Below, piece after piece: positions 18,320 through 27,437 of a stretch of 64,000 nucleotides of DNA. This stretch comes from Metasolibacillus fluoroglycofenilyticus (GTDB lineage Bacteria > Bacillota > Bacilli > Bacillales_A > Planococcaceae): assembly GCF_003049645.1 (NCBI RefSeq), contig NZ_PYWK01000005.1, forward strand, positions 122,582-186,581, in the 5' to 3' direction. The notes below the pieces were generated by a model. It searched no databases. It had not been told where the DNA came from and was given only the letters and a program-made list of their open reading frames with translations. The translations under genes and the position numbers were made by a program. Every line of letters starts with the position of its first letter. Position 1 is the first letter of the stretch.

Positions 18320-18542
18320 TTAACTTCTTTTAGCGCCCGCTGATGAAGAAGAACTCAGCGGATCCTGCGGCAACGACTGAGTGACCAACATCGTGTTGGC
18401 CTAAACTCTCACGGATTTTGGAGAGAGGCCTGCGCGATGCAGGTCAGTTAAGCGTTGTCACAGGACGTAACGACTTTAGGGTAACTTCCACCAAACAGCT
18501 CGAAAAATCTGAACGCAATTATGCTGAGGCGTAATTGATTTA
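18320..18542. repeat. Second intergenic repeat family, copy 1
   Basis: Shares blocks with 32143-32290 (TTTAACTTCTTTYAGC, AGGTCAGTTAA, CACCAAACA) and with 60398-60440 (GAAAAA.CTGAA.GCAATTA, GTAATTGATTT). It also carries GTGACCAACATCGTGTTGGCCT, a hairpin found in the nested module of the long elements. Several small hairpins (CCTGC...GCAGG, CGCTGA...TCAGCG) are present. No gene is apparent in this gap. Confidence 0.55.
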
Positions 18543-18547
18543 GATAA

Positions 18548-18739
18548 TTATTCTTCTATGTCAGTTCGTTGGTGGAATTGCTCCATTTTATCCTCTAAAT
18601 CATCCATCATTTGAATAAGGCGATCGATATCGTCAAGCTCTGTCGTTTCTGGGTCAATGGCATCTAGCACTTCAAGGAAAATCTCTAGACGCTCTTTTAA
18701 ATAGGTAACTTGCTGCTCTTTATTTGTAATAGGCTTCAT
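18548..18739 (-). CDS. Small SE1561-family-like protein
   Basis: 63 residues, highly charged and predicted helical (KEQQVTYLKERLEIFLEVLDAIDPETTELDDIDRLIQMMDDLEDKMEQF). It resembles the SE1561 family of short conserved Firmicute proteins, which has no known function; this is recognition by pattern only. Two ATGs stand in tandem. The second (18739) has better spacing, six bases, from the AAAGGGGG site. Confidence 0.65.
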   Translation of the reverse strand: MKPITNKEQQVTYLKERLEIFLEVLDAIDPETTELDDIDRLIQMMDDLEDKMEQFHQRTDIEE

Positions 18740-18992
18740 CATATGCCCCCTTTCTGAATAAGATCTCAGCTTTATTATACATATGTTTAGGAAAAGTTTT
18801 TTTAAAATTCTTTGTTCTGAATATTTACATTATTCTAACTTTGTGTTAATGTAATCTTAATAAATGAAAGAAAGGGTTGATCGGAAAAAACATGTAGCCA
18901 AAATATACGATGAATGGGAGGGAGTTTAAACATTTTCTAGTAAGAAGCTAGGGAATAGTTTATACAAAAGTTAGTGGATATAAGTGAAATTT

Positions 18993-19041
18993 AAAACCCT
19001 AGTAAACTTTTAGAGATAAAGTTTGCTAGGGTTTTGTTTTG
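18993..19041 (+). terminator. Strong orphan terminator hairpin
   Basis: AAAACCCTAGTAAACTTT and its near-perfect complement around TAGAGAT, followed by GTTTTGTTTTG. There is no rightward gene upstream of it in 18743-18992, so it either ends an unannotated short transcript or insulates the MFS promoter at 19060. The rest of the 18743-19129 gap shows nothing else. Confidence 0.6.
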
Positions 19042-19059
19042 TTTCCATTCAAACTTTAC

Positions 19060-19088
19060 TTCGACTTCCGTAGAAAAAATGGTACAAT
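19060..19088 (+). promoter_or_regulatory. Sigma-A-like promoter for the MFS-ABC operon
   Basis: TTCGAC and TACAAT separated by 17 bases, ending 41 bases before the MFS start codon. Confidence 0.45.
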
Positions 19089-19129
19089 ATTTTAATAGAT
19101 GAAAAGAGAATTTTTCGGAGGCAACATGG

Positions 19130-20317
19130 ATGGCAGCAACATATGAAAAGCAACGATTTTGGATTTTAGTAGCCATTGTCTCCATTTCAGGATTTTCGCA
19201 AGGAATGCTTCTGCCATTAATTGCGGTAATTTTTGAACAAGATGGTGTCGCTACAACATTAAATGGCTTGAATGCAACAGGCTTATACATAGGCACTTTG
19301 CTAATTTCTCCTTTTATTGAAAAGCCGCTACGCAAATTTGGCTATAAGCCGACGATTATAGTCGGGGGAGCGCTTGTTTTTATTTCACTTGCGACATTTC
19401 CATTATGGAAGAATATAATGTTTTGGTTTTTCCTCCGGTTGCTTATAGGTATTGGTGATCATGCATTACATTTTGCGACACAAACATGGCTAACGGCCTC
19501 TACACCTCAGCATAAATTAGGGCGTAGCATGGCAATATATGGTTTGTCATTTAGCGTTGGTTTCGCTTTAGGCCCGTTCTTTGTTCCTTTAATTAAAATT
19601 TCACAGGCGTTGCCGTTTGTTGTATCATCAGTGCTTTGTTTATTGGCTTGGTCACTTGTCTTTTTCTTAGCGAATGAGCACCCTGAAGCTTTAAAGGGGG
19701 ATACAAAGCAGGCAAGTAGCATGACACGTTATAAGCTGGTATTTCGCTATGCGTGGGTAGCATTTTTACCGCCTTTTATCTATGGATTTTTAGAGTCTTC
19801 ATTAAATGCTATTTTTCCGGTGTATGCTTTGCGCAAAGGCTTTGAAGTGTCGATGGTTTCCTTTGTGCTTGCAGCATTTTCTATAGGTACAATCGCTTTG
19901 CAGCTTCCTTTAGGGATGCTTGGAGATAGAATTGGGCGACGAAAGGTGATTTTAGGTGGTTTACTCAGTGGAGCTGTAATCTTTGCCGCATGTAGTTTCG
20001 TCGAGCATTTGCAATGGGGTGTCGTCGTGTTCTTTGCACTTGCCGGAATGTGTGTCGGCACGATGTTTTCGCTCGGCATAACGTATATGACAGATTTAAC
20101 ACCGAAGGAATTATTGCCAAATGGCAATTTACTATGTGGTATTTTCTTTAGCTTAGGTAGCTTAAGTGGTCCATTTCTCGGTGGGGGCTATTTACAATTA
20201 GTAGATAGTATGAGTTTCTTGCTATTCATTGCTGCTATGCTAGTAGCCATATTTATTATCATCTTCTATTTTGGACGTAAATTACCGTTAACACAAGAAA
20301 GGACAAAACAATGCTAG
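19130..20317 (+). CDS. MFS transporter (multidrug-efflux type)
   Basis: 395 residues with 12 predicted membrane helices and no large soluble domain. The loop 2-3 motif is degenerate (FIEKPLRKFGYKP), while the equivalent second-half motif GMLGDRIGRRKVI is well conserved. The ATG at 19130 follows GGAGG by eight bases; an out-of-frame ATG lies just before. The stop overlaps the start of the ABC gene by seven bases, so the two exporters are translationally coupled. The substrate is unknown; proton-coupled drug or metabolite efflux is the usual role of such proteins. Confidence 0.8.
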   Translation: MAATYEKQRFWILVAIVSISGFSQGMLLPLIAVIFEQDGVATTLNGLNATGLYIGTLLISPFIEKPLRKFGYKPTIIVGGALVFISLATFPLWKNIMFWFFLRLLIGIGDHALHFATQTWLTASTPQHKLGRSMAIYGLSFSVGFALGPFFVPLIKISQALPFVVSSVLCLLAWSLVFFLANEHPEALKGDTKQASSMTRYKLVFRYAWVAFLPPFIYGFLESSLNAIFPVYALRKGFEVSMVSFVLAAFSIGTIALQLPLGMLGDRIGRRKVILGGLLSGAVIFAACSFVEHLQWGVVVFFALAGMCVGTMFSLGITYMTDLTPKELLPNGNLLCGIFFSLGSLSGPFLGGGYLQLVDSMSFLLFIAAMLVAIFIIIFYFGRKLPLTQERTKQC

Positions 20318-22026
20318 GAAAATTTTTCTCGTATTACAAACCGCATAAACGTCTGTTTATGGTCGATTTTTCGAGCGCTATTATCGTTGCGATTTTAGAG
20401 CTTGCTTTTCCGCTTGCTGTGCAATGGTTTATTGATAAATTGCTACCGACGGGCGAGTGGGGAATGATTGTAAAAATTAGCGTACTATTATTACTCGTAT
20501 ATATTTTAAGTACGTTCTTGAATTTCATCGTTAACTATTTAGGGCATAAGCTTGGAATTAATATCGAAACAGATATGCGCCAAGAGCTATTTAATCATGT
20601 GCAAAGACAATCATTCCGTTTCTTTGATAATACAAAAACAGGACATATTATGAGCCGTATTACAAATGATTTATTTGATATCGGTGAATTTGCACATCAT
20701 GGTCCAGAGGATTTCTTTATTGCAATTATGACGTTTATCGGGGCATTTACGATTATGTTCAACATCAATCCGACATTAGCGTTTATTGCACTTGTAATGG
20801 TGCCATTTTTAACATGGCTCGTAACGTTTAGTAATATTAAGATGAACAAAGCATGGAAAAAGATGTACGGTGAAATCGCCGATGTTAACGCACGTGTTGA
20901 GGATAGTGTATCTGGTGTGCGTGTTGTCAAATCTTTTACAAATGAAGATTTTGAAATGTCTCGCTTCCGCAAGCAAAACGGACTGTTCCGCTCTGCAAAA
21001 TTATATGCTTATAAAGTGATGGCTGGCACACATTCAGGTATTTATATGATGACTCGACTTTTGACACTTGTCGTACTCGTTGTCGGCGCATGGTTGACTT
21101 ATAATGAACTGTTAACAGCGGGGGAATTAGTGAGCTTTGTTTTATATACAAATGTCTTAATTAAGCCAATCGATAAAATTAGTGCATTACTTGAGCTTTA
21201 TCCAAAAGGTATGGCAGGCTTCAAGCGCTTCCGCGATTTAATTGAGCAGGAGCCTGAAGTGTTGGACAAGCCAAATGCGATTGATGTGACGTCATTGCGC
21301 GGTGATATTACGTTTGAGCATGTGAGCTTTAACTATGACCAGACGAAGTTGGTGCTAAAAGATATTTCGTTTTCCTTAAATGCTGGTGAAACAATTGCCT
21401 TTGTTGGTCCGAGTGGTGCGGGGAAAACGACGATTTGCTCATTAATTCCACGCTTCTATGATATAAGTGATGGGGCAATTACTATTGATGGCTTGGATGT
21501 GCGCGATATGACACAAAAATCATTACGCGAGCAAATCGGTATCGTGCAGCAGGATGTTTTCCTATTCACAGGGACGATTCGGGAAAATATTGAGTATGGA
21601 AAGCTTGGTGCTTCCTTTGAGGAAATAAAAGCTGCTGCTGATCGTGCCCATTTGAAGGAATTTATTGAAGGCTTACCCGATGGTTACGAAACACAAATTG
21701 GCGAGCGCGGCTTGAAACTATCAGGCGGCCAAAAACAGCGTCTAGCGATTGCGCGAATGTTCTTGAAAAACCCACCAATTTTAATTTTGGATGAAGCGAC
21801 ATCCGCTTTAGACACTGAGACAGAAATGATTATTCAAGAATCTCTAGCAGAGCTAGCAGAAAATCGTACAACGCTTGTTATCGCACACCGCCTTGCGACA
21901 ATTCGCAATGCAGATAAGGTTTTCGTTGTAACTCAGAAGGGTATTGAGGAACAAGGAACATATGATGAGCTTGTAGCAGCAGGTGGCGTTTTTGCGAACT
22001 TGCATCATATTCAGTTCAAAAAATAA
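20311..22026 (+). CDS. ABC exporter, fused membrane and ATPase domains
   Basis: A 571-residue half-transporter. Six membrane helices (about 15-300) are followed by an ATPase domain with Walker A GPSGAGKTT, Q-loop (IVQQDVF), signature LSGGQKQR, Walker [13 protein letters not shown] and the H-loop AHRLAT. Type IV exporters of this sort work as dimers to expel lipids or drugs, or flip lipids. It overlaps the MFS gene upstream. A second half-transporter of the same class is at 46485. The substrate is unknown. Confidence 0.87.
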   Translation: MLGKFFSYYKPHKRLFMVDFSSAIIVAILELAFPLAVQWFIDKLLPTGEWGMIVKISVLLLLVYILSTFLNFIVNYLGHKLGINIETDMRQELFNHVQRQSFRFFDNTKTGHIMSRITNDLFDIGEFAHHGPEDFFIAIMTFIGAFTIMFNINPTLAFIALVMVPFLTWLVTFSNIKMNKAWKKMYGEIADVNARVEDSVSGVRVVKSFTNEDFEMSRFRKQNGLFRSAKLYAYKVMAGTHSGIYMMTRLLTLVVLVVGAWLTYNELLTAGELVSFVLYTNVLIKPIDKISALLELYPKGMAGFKRFRDLIEQEPEVLDKPNAIDVTSLRGDITFEHVSFNYDQTKLVLKDISFSLNAGETIAFVGPSGAGKTTICSLIPRFYDISDGAITIDGLDVRDMTQKSLREQIGIVQQDVFLFTGTIRENIEYGKLGASFEEIKAAADRAHLKEFIEGLPDGYETQIGERGLKLSGGQKQRLAIARMFLKNPPILILDEATSALDTETEMIIQESLAELAENRTTLVIAHRLATIRNADKVFVVTQKGIEEQGTYDELVAAGGVFANLHHIQFKK

Positions 22027-22078
22027 GGTGCCAGGCACGCACACAATTCAGCAAAGAATATAAAAATTTCTAATGTAA

Positions 22079-22115
22079 ATACTAACATTCGTATAAATGA
22101 ATGTTAGTATTTTTC
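22079..22115 (+). terminator. Terminator after the ABC exporter gene
   Basis: A perfect 12-base stem, ATACTAACATTC/GAATGTTAGTAT, with an eight-base loop, then TTTTC. Just before it, at 22027, lies GGTGCCAGGCAC, a short motif reminiscent of intergenic repeats in other bacilli. Confidence 0.8.
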
Positions 22116-22155
22116 ATCATCCTTTAGCATTATGCTGGATAAGGAGGTTTGCGGT

Positions 22156-23838
22156 ATGTGGAAAAAAAGATGGGGTATACTCCTAGTTCTCATAATAGTT
22201 CTAACCGGAGTGCTTTTGTTTATTGGTATGAAGAGAGGGTCAATGCCAGAAAAGGCTGATGATTCTAAACCTGCTCCAACTCCAATTCAAGAGGAGGAAT
22301 CTGAAAATTTGGAGACAATTATTCAGCGTATTATTGATTCTGCGCAGGAGGGCAAAGTGCCAAATGTGTCATTCATTGTTGGAGAGACAGATAGACAAGA
22401 GGTTCAGCAGGAGTGGGGAAAGCCGCAGCAAGTAGCCGATATAGCAGATGGAATATATGAGGATTATTTACAGCAGGCTGTGACAATTGGCTATCAAGAT
22501 GCGCAAGCTTTTGATATCCGTTCCTTTCATGCAAATATACAGAAAATTCATTTAGCCGATATTAAAAATAGTATGGGTGAACCTACTGAAGTTCGTTATT
22601 ACCAGGATCAGACGGCCAATCAGATTATTTTAGTTTACCAAGTAAATCCGGCATATCAACTAAAATGGATACTACCGAAACCGACAGAAATCGATATCAA
22701 TCCTAGTGTTCATCATATTTCGGTTTATACAAAACTAAAGGATGAAGTGGCTGAAATGATTGAGCAAATGTCATTGGATGAAAAAATTGGCCAAATGATG
22801 TTTGCCGGGGTTTCAGGCATAAAACTTCAACAGGAAACAACAAGCTTGATTCAGGATTTCAAGATTGGAGGAGTGATTCTTTATGCTAATAATCTAGAAA
22901 CACCCCACCAATCAGTAACGCTTATTAATGACTTGATGAGAGCAAATGTGGATAACCGTCTACCGATTTTTATTGGAACCGATCAGGAGGGGGGCACAGT
23001 AGTCCGACTGCCGGGGCCACTGAAAAATTTCCCATCGAACAATGCAATTGGAAATGTCAACCAACCTGAATTTTCATTTGAAGTTGGTAAATTATTAGGG
23101 CAGCAATTAAAAGCATTTGGCTTCAATCTTAACTTTTCGCCAGTGCTAGATGTCAATAGCAATCCGAATAATCCAGTTATCGGTAATCGCTCATTTTCAG
23201 ATAATCCGGATATTGTTAGTCAATTAGGGGTTCAAACGATGAAAGGACTAGAATCTCAGCAGGTAATCCCTGTTATTAAGCATTTTCCTGGGCATGGGGA
23301 CACCACTGTAGATTCCCATTTAGAATTACCGAAGGTGACAAAAAGCTTAGATGATTTGAATAAGCTAGAGCTAATTCCGTTTAAAACGGCAATTGAAAAT
23401 GGGGCAGATGTAGTTATGGTAGCTCACATTTTATTACCAATGATTGATCAGAAATATCCTTCATCGATGTCAAAGGAAATAATCACAAATATTTTAAGGG
23501 AGCAAATTGGATTCGATGGCGTTGTCATGACGGATGATATGACGATGAAAGCTATCACCAATCATTATGATATTGGGCAAGCTGCCGTAGATTCTGTAAA
23601 GGCTGGCAATGATATTATTTTAATTGCCCATGGTTTTTCTAGTGTAACATCAGCAATAAAAGAAATTAAGGCGGCAGTAAATAATGGAGAAATAGCTGAA
23701 GCTAGAATTAATGATAGCGTCCGCAGAATTATTCAGCTAAAACAGAAATATAAAATCGAAAATATCGAAGTAACAACAGTGGATATCGACAAACTAAATA
23801 ACGATATTGAAAAAGCATTGAATACCTATATGAAATAA
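22156..23838 (+). CDS. nagZ: Membrane-anchored GH3 beta-N-acetylglucosaminidase (NagZ-like) with DUF4309-like domain
   Basis: 560 residues. An N-terminal membrane anchor or signal (about 5-24) and a Pro/Glu-rich linker precede a domain resembling DUF4309/YjgB (VGETDRQEVQQEWGKP ... SMGEPTEVRYY, about 65-190). A glycoside hydrolase 3 domain follows. It contains KHFPGHGDTTVDSH at 375-388, the Asp-His acid/base pair of Gram-positive NagZ, and the nucleophile region MTDDMT (Asp 460/461). NagZ removes N-acetylglucosamine from muropeptides outside the cell in cell-wall recycling. The start at 22156 is eight bases after AAGGAGG. The linkage of the DUF4309-like part to GH3 is less usual, and that domain call is moderate. 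Confidence 0.82.
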   Translation: MWKKRWGILLVLIIVLTGVLLFIGMKRGSMPEKADDSKPAPTPIQEEESENLETIIQRIIDSAQEGKVPNVSFIVGETDRQEVQQEWGKPQQVADIADGIYEDYLQQAVTIGYQDAQAFDIRSFHANIQKIHLADIKNSMGEPTEVRYYQDQTANQIILVYQVNPAYQLKWILPKPTEIDINPSVHHISVYTKLKDEVAEMIEQMSLDEKIGQMMFAGVSGIKLQQETTSLIQDFKIGGVILYANNLETPHQSVTLINDLMRANVDNRLPIFIGTDQEGGTVVRLPGPLKNFPSNNAIGNVNQPEFSFEVGKLLGQQLKAFGFNLNFSPVLDVNSNPNNPVIGNRSFSDNPDIVSQLGVQTMKGLESQQVIPVIKHFPGHGDTTVDSHLELPKVTKSLDDLNKLELIPFKTAIENGADVVMVAHILLPMIDQKYPSSMSKEIITNILREQIGFDGVVMTDDMTMKAITNHYDIGQAAVDSVKAGNDIILIAHGFSSVTSAIKEIKAAVNNGEIAEARINDSVRRIIQLKQKYKIENIEVTTVDIDKLNNDIEKALNTYMK

Positions 23839-23937
23839 CCACAAATTGTGTTGAAGTTAGAAAAGGGCTGCCCAAAAAGTCGGGCTTCTTCTCAGCACAC
23901 TGAAAAATGAACTTTATGCTTGTTTTGAAAATTCAAA

Positions 23938-24391
23938 GGAGTTGTCCGAAAAGTCCATTTTGTTTTGACACTGCATTGAAATCAATGTTTTCATCACTTC
24001 CCTTTTACTGAAGGATAACACTGCTAAAGTCAATGTTCATCCCATTTTTAAAAGAGGCGTTCCCTGTTTATCGCGTATTAACAAATTTTGTTTGCGACGA
24101 GTAACCGCAGGAGCAGGCTGTAATACCCCCACTTCAAAACAGCAGATAAAAACAAGATGTTTAAGTGGGGGATCAAACAGCCTGTAAAAACTAAGAATGA
24201 GGCCAACACGATGTTGGTCACACAAGCGTTTTCGCAGGATGCGAAGATTCTAGCTTGTGTTCCTCTATCACCAATCAGTGGGGGGCAAAGCCCCCACTGA
24301 TTGAAGGTTCACTTTATAGGAATCAATATTTTGCGAAACATCATCGCCACTGTCCAAACTGCCGGCTATGTACGGCTTTTTGGACAGCTCC
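23938..24391 (-). repeat. Long composite intergenic element, copy B (454 bp)
   Basis: Same length as copy A but inverted: GGAGTTGTCCGAAAAG at left, GGCTTTTTGGACAGCTCC at right (hairpin end). The nested module occupies 24072-24317 (246 bp) between TTTAT at 24067-24071 and TTTAT at 24313-24317. At 23866 a further partial hairpin end (GGGCTGCCCAAAAAG) abuts the element. Between 23839 and 24502 there is no gene. Confidence 0.85.
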
Positions 24392-24436
24392 ATCTTATTT
24401 TTCTCTACTTTATCTAATGATTCCTTTGATGAGAAA

Positions 24437-24473
24437 GCATCCCAAAAGCAGCAATGCACTACTTTTGGGATGC
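24437..24473. terminator. Hairpin terminator beyond the transglutaminase-like gene
   Basis: GCATCCCAAAAG pairs perfectly with CTTTTGGGATGC around a 13-base loop, about 30 bases downstream of the leftward gene's stop. It probably ends the 24503-28040 leftward cluster. Confidence 0.55.
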
Positions 24474-24502
24474 CCCTTCTCTAATATCCAAACGACTATA
24501 AT

Positions 24503-25198
24503 TCAATTGCGAATTTTCTCTACATTGCGGTTCATCAATTTGCGTATAATAGTTTGATAAATCCATTTTTTAAAAGGTGACAGCCGCTGTCGATGTTTTT
24601 TGAAAAATTCATCAGGTGAATTAAATACGCCAAAGTCATTATTAATACCTTCTTTTTGAATATAAGTATCATTCGCATCCCAGTCTATCTGTGGATTTTG
24701 AAGATTATTAGTAGCTACACCGTAGCCACAAAAACTAGTTTCGCAATCAGCGAACTTTTCTTGAAGCTTTTTTAAATAGCTACTATCCAATATAAAGCCC
24801 TCGATGTTATACCAATGTCCGTCGTACTGCACCTCCACCCAGCTGTGTACAATATTTTGTGGTGCGAGCTGGTAAATTAGGCCTGTCATAGCCCCTTTTT
24901 GCAGTTTTTTATCAATGGTAAAGCCATGAATTCGACAAGGTATTCCAACTGCTCTCAATAATGTCATAAATAATATTCCTTTTGTGTTGCACTGCCCATA
25001 TCTATCTTTTAAAATTTCTGAAGCGGGAATAGCATCGTCTTTGTTATATCCAAAGGCAATATCGTCGCGCACAAAATTGTATATTTTTTTGATTTTCTGA
25101 AAATCACTCTCGTTTGCCCACTGCATAGCTTCTATTAATTTTTGTATTGAGCTATGGGAAAAATTCAGTAATGGGGTTTCTTGCAAGTACTTATTCAT
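24503..25198 (-). CDS. Transglutaminase-like (papain-fold) domain protein
   Basis: A 231-residue soluble protein. The catalytic Cys is in GQCNTKGILFMTLLRAVGIPCR, the His in HSWVEVQYDGHW and the acidic residue just after (YNIEGFILD), the Cys-His-Asp order of the transglutaminase-like superfamily. Bacterial members are often proteases or amidases. No signal peptide is seen, so it is likely cytoplasmic. ATG with an AAGGAGG site. It is the last gene of a leftward run behind an AraC regulator, which may control it. Confidence 0.8.
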   Translation of the reverse strand: MNKYLQETPLLNFSHSSIQKLIEAMQWANESDFQKIKKIYNFVRDDIAFGYNKDDAIPASEILKDRYGQCNTKGILFMTLLRAVGIPCRIHGFTIDKKLQKGAMTGLIYQLAPQNIVHSWVEVQYDGHWYNIEGFILDSSYLKKLQEKFADCETSFCGYGVATNNLQNPQIDWDANDTYIQKEGINNDFGVFNSPDEFFKKHRQRLSPFKKWIYQTIIRKLMNRNVEKIRN

Positions 25199-25244
25199 TG
25201 TGTAATCCTCCTTCTAGTTTGATTACACTTTATCAAAGTACTTA

Positions 25245-25997
25245 TTAGTAAACTTTCAAAAACTCGCTATTTTTAATGATATTTGTTGCAGACATTCCAG
25301 TCATCATTTTATTCGTATATGCAAGATGAGATGGGCTATTGAAACCAGCGTCAAGCGCGGCTGTTGTCAGGCTATCTCCATTAAAAATGGCTTCGTATGC
25401 TATTTGAAGTTTATGCAAAACAGTATAGCTTTTTAGTGGAATACCTGTTTCTTCTTTAAATAAATGTGCTAATCGACTTTCAGAAAGCCCTGTTTTTTGG
25501 GAAAAGTATTTTATTTGATGAAATTCATCTTCATGTGGACAGTTATCCAAAAGAGACAATACTTTCATAACACGACTATCAAAATTCTTCATATGGTGAT
25601 AATCGAATTGAGCCATGATGTTCTTAACAAAGGAAATAATAGTAGTATGACTTTTTTGTTCAAGAGCATTTTGAAAAGCTTGCTGCATAGTGATGGTGTT
25701 TTCGTTTGGGAAAATATAATAGGGTTGCTCTAATAACTTCCTCCTAAGTACACGCCCAAGCTCTGTCGTAGGGTCAATCAGCATCGTAAAATGAGCTTCT
25801 CCTTCAGCGTCAAATAAATGAGGTGTATCCATATTTACAATAATGGCATTGCAAGAAATAAGCTGTCCATTCACTTCAATATTAAAATCTTTTCGACTAC
25901 TTAGAAATATTTGGAGTAGCCAGTGCTTATGGTAATCTGCTTCTATATTATTTGAAATCGCCATAAAATTTCTACCATGTTTTATAATATAGTTCAT
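25245..25997 (-). CDS. AraC-family transcriptional regulator
   Basis: 250 residues. An N-terminal cupin-like ligand domain (HKHWLLQIFLSS near 20) precedes a C-terminal pair of helix-turn-helix units (about 150-248) with TGLSESRLAHLFKEETGIPLKSY and ALDAGFNSPSHLAYTNKMMTGMS. It acts by binding DNA in the cytoplasm. It lies 46 bases upstream of the transglutaminase-like gene in the same direction. Target and effector are unknown. Confidence 0.85.
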   Translation of the reverse strand: MNYIIKHGRNFMAISNNIEADYHKHWLLQIFLSSRKDFNIEVNGQLISCNAIIVNMDTPHLFDAEGEAHFTMLIDPTTELGRVLRRKLLEQPYYIFPNENTITMQQAFQNALEQKSHTTIISFVKNIMAQFDYHHMKNFDSRVMKVLSLLDNCPHEDEFHQIKYFSQKTGLSESRLAHLFKEETGIPLKSYTVLHKLQIAYEAIFNGDSLTTAALDAGFNSPSHLAYTNKMMTGMSATNIIKNSEFLKVY

Positions 25998-26023
25998 TGT
26001 ATCACCTACGATTACTACATATT

Positions 26024-26476
26024 TTATATGGTTAATGTTTTCAGAGCTTTTTCAAAAAACAATTTGGTGTCTTGATGTGTTAATTTGGCAAGTGTTTCAT
26101 TAGGGCTAAAAAATTCAATGGCTCTAATTTCATTGTCTTGTGGCATTAAATCGGAGCGGTCCCCCGTGTATTCGATGACAAACATCGTTGTTTCTTGCAT
26201 TTTGTAGCCTGTTTTGTGCGTAAATTCTTCAGCAAAATGGAAAATAATTTTCTCGTCTAATTGTTCCAACACTTTATATTTGACAGAACCTGTTTCTTCC
26301 ATAAGCTCTCTTAACAGAGCAGCCTCTAAATTTTTATCGTTATGCTCAATACCGCCCTTTGGGAAATCCCACTCACCTTGTATTTGCATATCTCGAATTG
26401 TACTTATTTTTACTTTATGTACTAATAATATTTCAGCTTGGTGAAATATGATAGCACCGACAGCCTGCCTAATCAT
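26024..26476 (-). CDS. NUDIX hydrolase
   Basis: 150 residues with a Nudix box, GIEHNDKNLEAALLRELMEETGS, providing the metal-binding REXXEE core. The first Glu of the consensus (six residues after the Gly) is Lys here, and the hydrophobic after the last Gly is Ser. The metal-ligand Glu residues are retained, so activity on a nucleoside diphosphate derivative is plausible. It overlaps the upstream phosphatase gene by eight bases, indicating coupled translation and perhaps a shared nucleotide-related role. Confidence 0.82.
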   Translation of the reverse strand: MIRQAVGAIIFHQAEILLVHKVKISTIRDMQIQGEWDFPKGGIEHNDKNLEAALLRELMEETGSVKYKVLEQLDEKIIFHFAEEFTHKTGYKMQETTMFVIEYTGDRSDLMPQDNEIRAIEFFSPNETLAKLTHQDTKLFFEKALKTLTI

Positions 26477-27095
26477 TGAGCAATTCCCTACTTCGATGGT
26501 GTATATCGCCTTCCATTATGATATTGATATGCCCATTGGAAATCACAATAACAGATAAGCTTGTATCATGTATATAAGGAGGGGTCCATAATTGTTCAAT
26601 AGATTGCTTTTTACAATACACTAATAACATTTTAATAAATACAGTATGTGTAACAATTAAAATATTTCCAGCACTATGTTGCGAGATTAGTTGATTTAAA
26701 AAGTCTGTGACCCTTGCTTGCAGTTGTTCAAAGCTTTCGCCAGATGTCGGGTTGTACAAGTGGGGCGCATGCCAAAACGCATGATATTCTTCTGGCTGCT
26801 GTCTTTCTACATCCTCATGTGTCTGACCTTCCCAATCACCTAAAAAGATTTCTCTCAAGTTTGGCTCTTCAATAATTAGTTGGTTTCGATTGCCTTTAAT
26901 AAGAGTAGCAGTTTTTGTTGCTCGCTTACTAGGGCTACTATAAATGGCATCAAATTTTACGTCTTTTAAACGATTGCCTAGGGCGAGAGCATTATTAACA
27001 CCGCTTTCCATTAAGTCAGAATCTTGCCAGCCTTGTAGCCTTCCTTCGGTATTCCATACGGTTTCGCCGTGTCTAGTAATATAAAGCTTTAACAA
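26469..27095 (-). CDS. Histidine phosphatase (phosphoglycerate mutase-like) family protein
   Basis: 208 residues. The N-terminal RHG phosphohistidine motif (LYITRHGETVWNTEGRLQGWQDSDL) is followed by the second catalytic His in ILIVTHTVFIKML. These proteins transfer phosphate through a histidine and hydrolyse small phosphorylated metabolites; the length fits a phosphatase rather than a glycolytic mutase. It overlaps the NUDIX gene. The substrate is unknown. Confidence 0.85.
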   Translation of the reverse strand: MLKLYITRHGETVWNTEGRLQGWQDSDLMESGVNNALALGNRLKDVKFDAIYSSPSKRATKTATLIKGNRNQLIIEEPNLREIFLGDWEGQTHEDVERQQPEEYHAFWHAPHLYNPTSGESFEQLQARVTDFLNQLISQHSAGNILIVTHTVFIKMLLVYCKKQSIEQLWTPPYIHDTSLSVIVISNGHINIIMEGDIHHRSRELLND

Positions 27096-27129
27096 ATCAT
27101 CAACTCCCTACTTATTTCATTAGCTCTTT

Positions 27130-27366
27130 TTAAAATATTATTTTTCGCTCAAGTAATTTAGTAGCACCATATGCTAAGCATGCTGCAATAATTGGTGTTA
27201 CTACATAGCTTGTCCCTGTAACACCAAAGGAAACCTCTGATGATAAAGGAGCTGTTATTAAATCGAGTGTTGGTTTATAAAGCAATGTTAAAAGCATACC
27301 TGAAGCGATTTGTAGTGCGATATAAGCTGCTATGAAAATACCGATAAAACTTATAAATTTCTTCAA
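27130..27366 (-). CDS. Small two-helix membrane protein of unknown function
   Basis: 78 residues with two predicted membrane segments (about 5-30 and 53-70) and a basic C-terminus (KLLERKIIF). I recognise no family. The start has a good GAGGAGGG site. It sits between the phosphatase and methyltransferase genes in a leftward run. Confidence 0.55.
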   Translation of the reverse strand: MKKFISFIGIFIAAYIALQIASGMLLTLLYKPTLDLITAPLSSEVSFGVTGTSYVVTPIIAACLAYGATKLLERKIIF

Positions 27367-27437
27367 TTAAATCCCTCCTCTAGTTGCTATACGAATGGAG
27401 ATAAGCAAAGTTTCAGAATATTGTACAATGAAATTCC

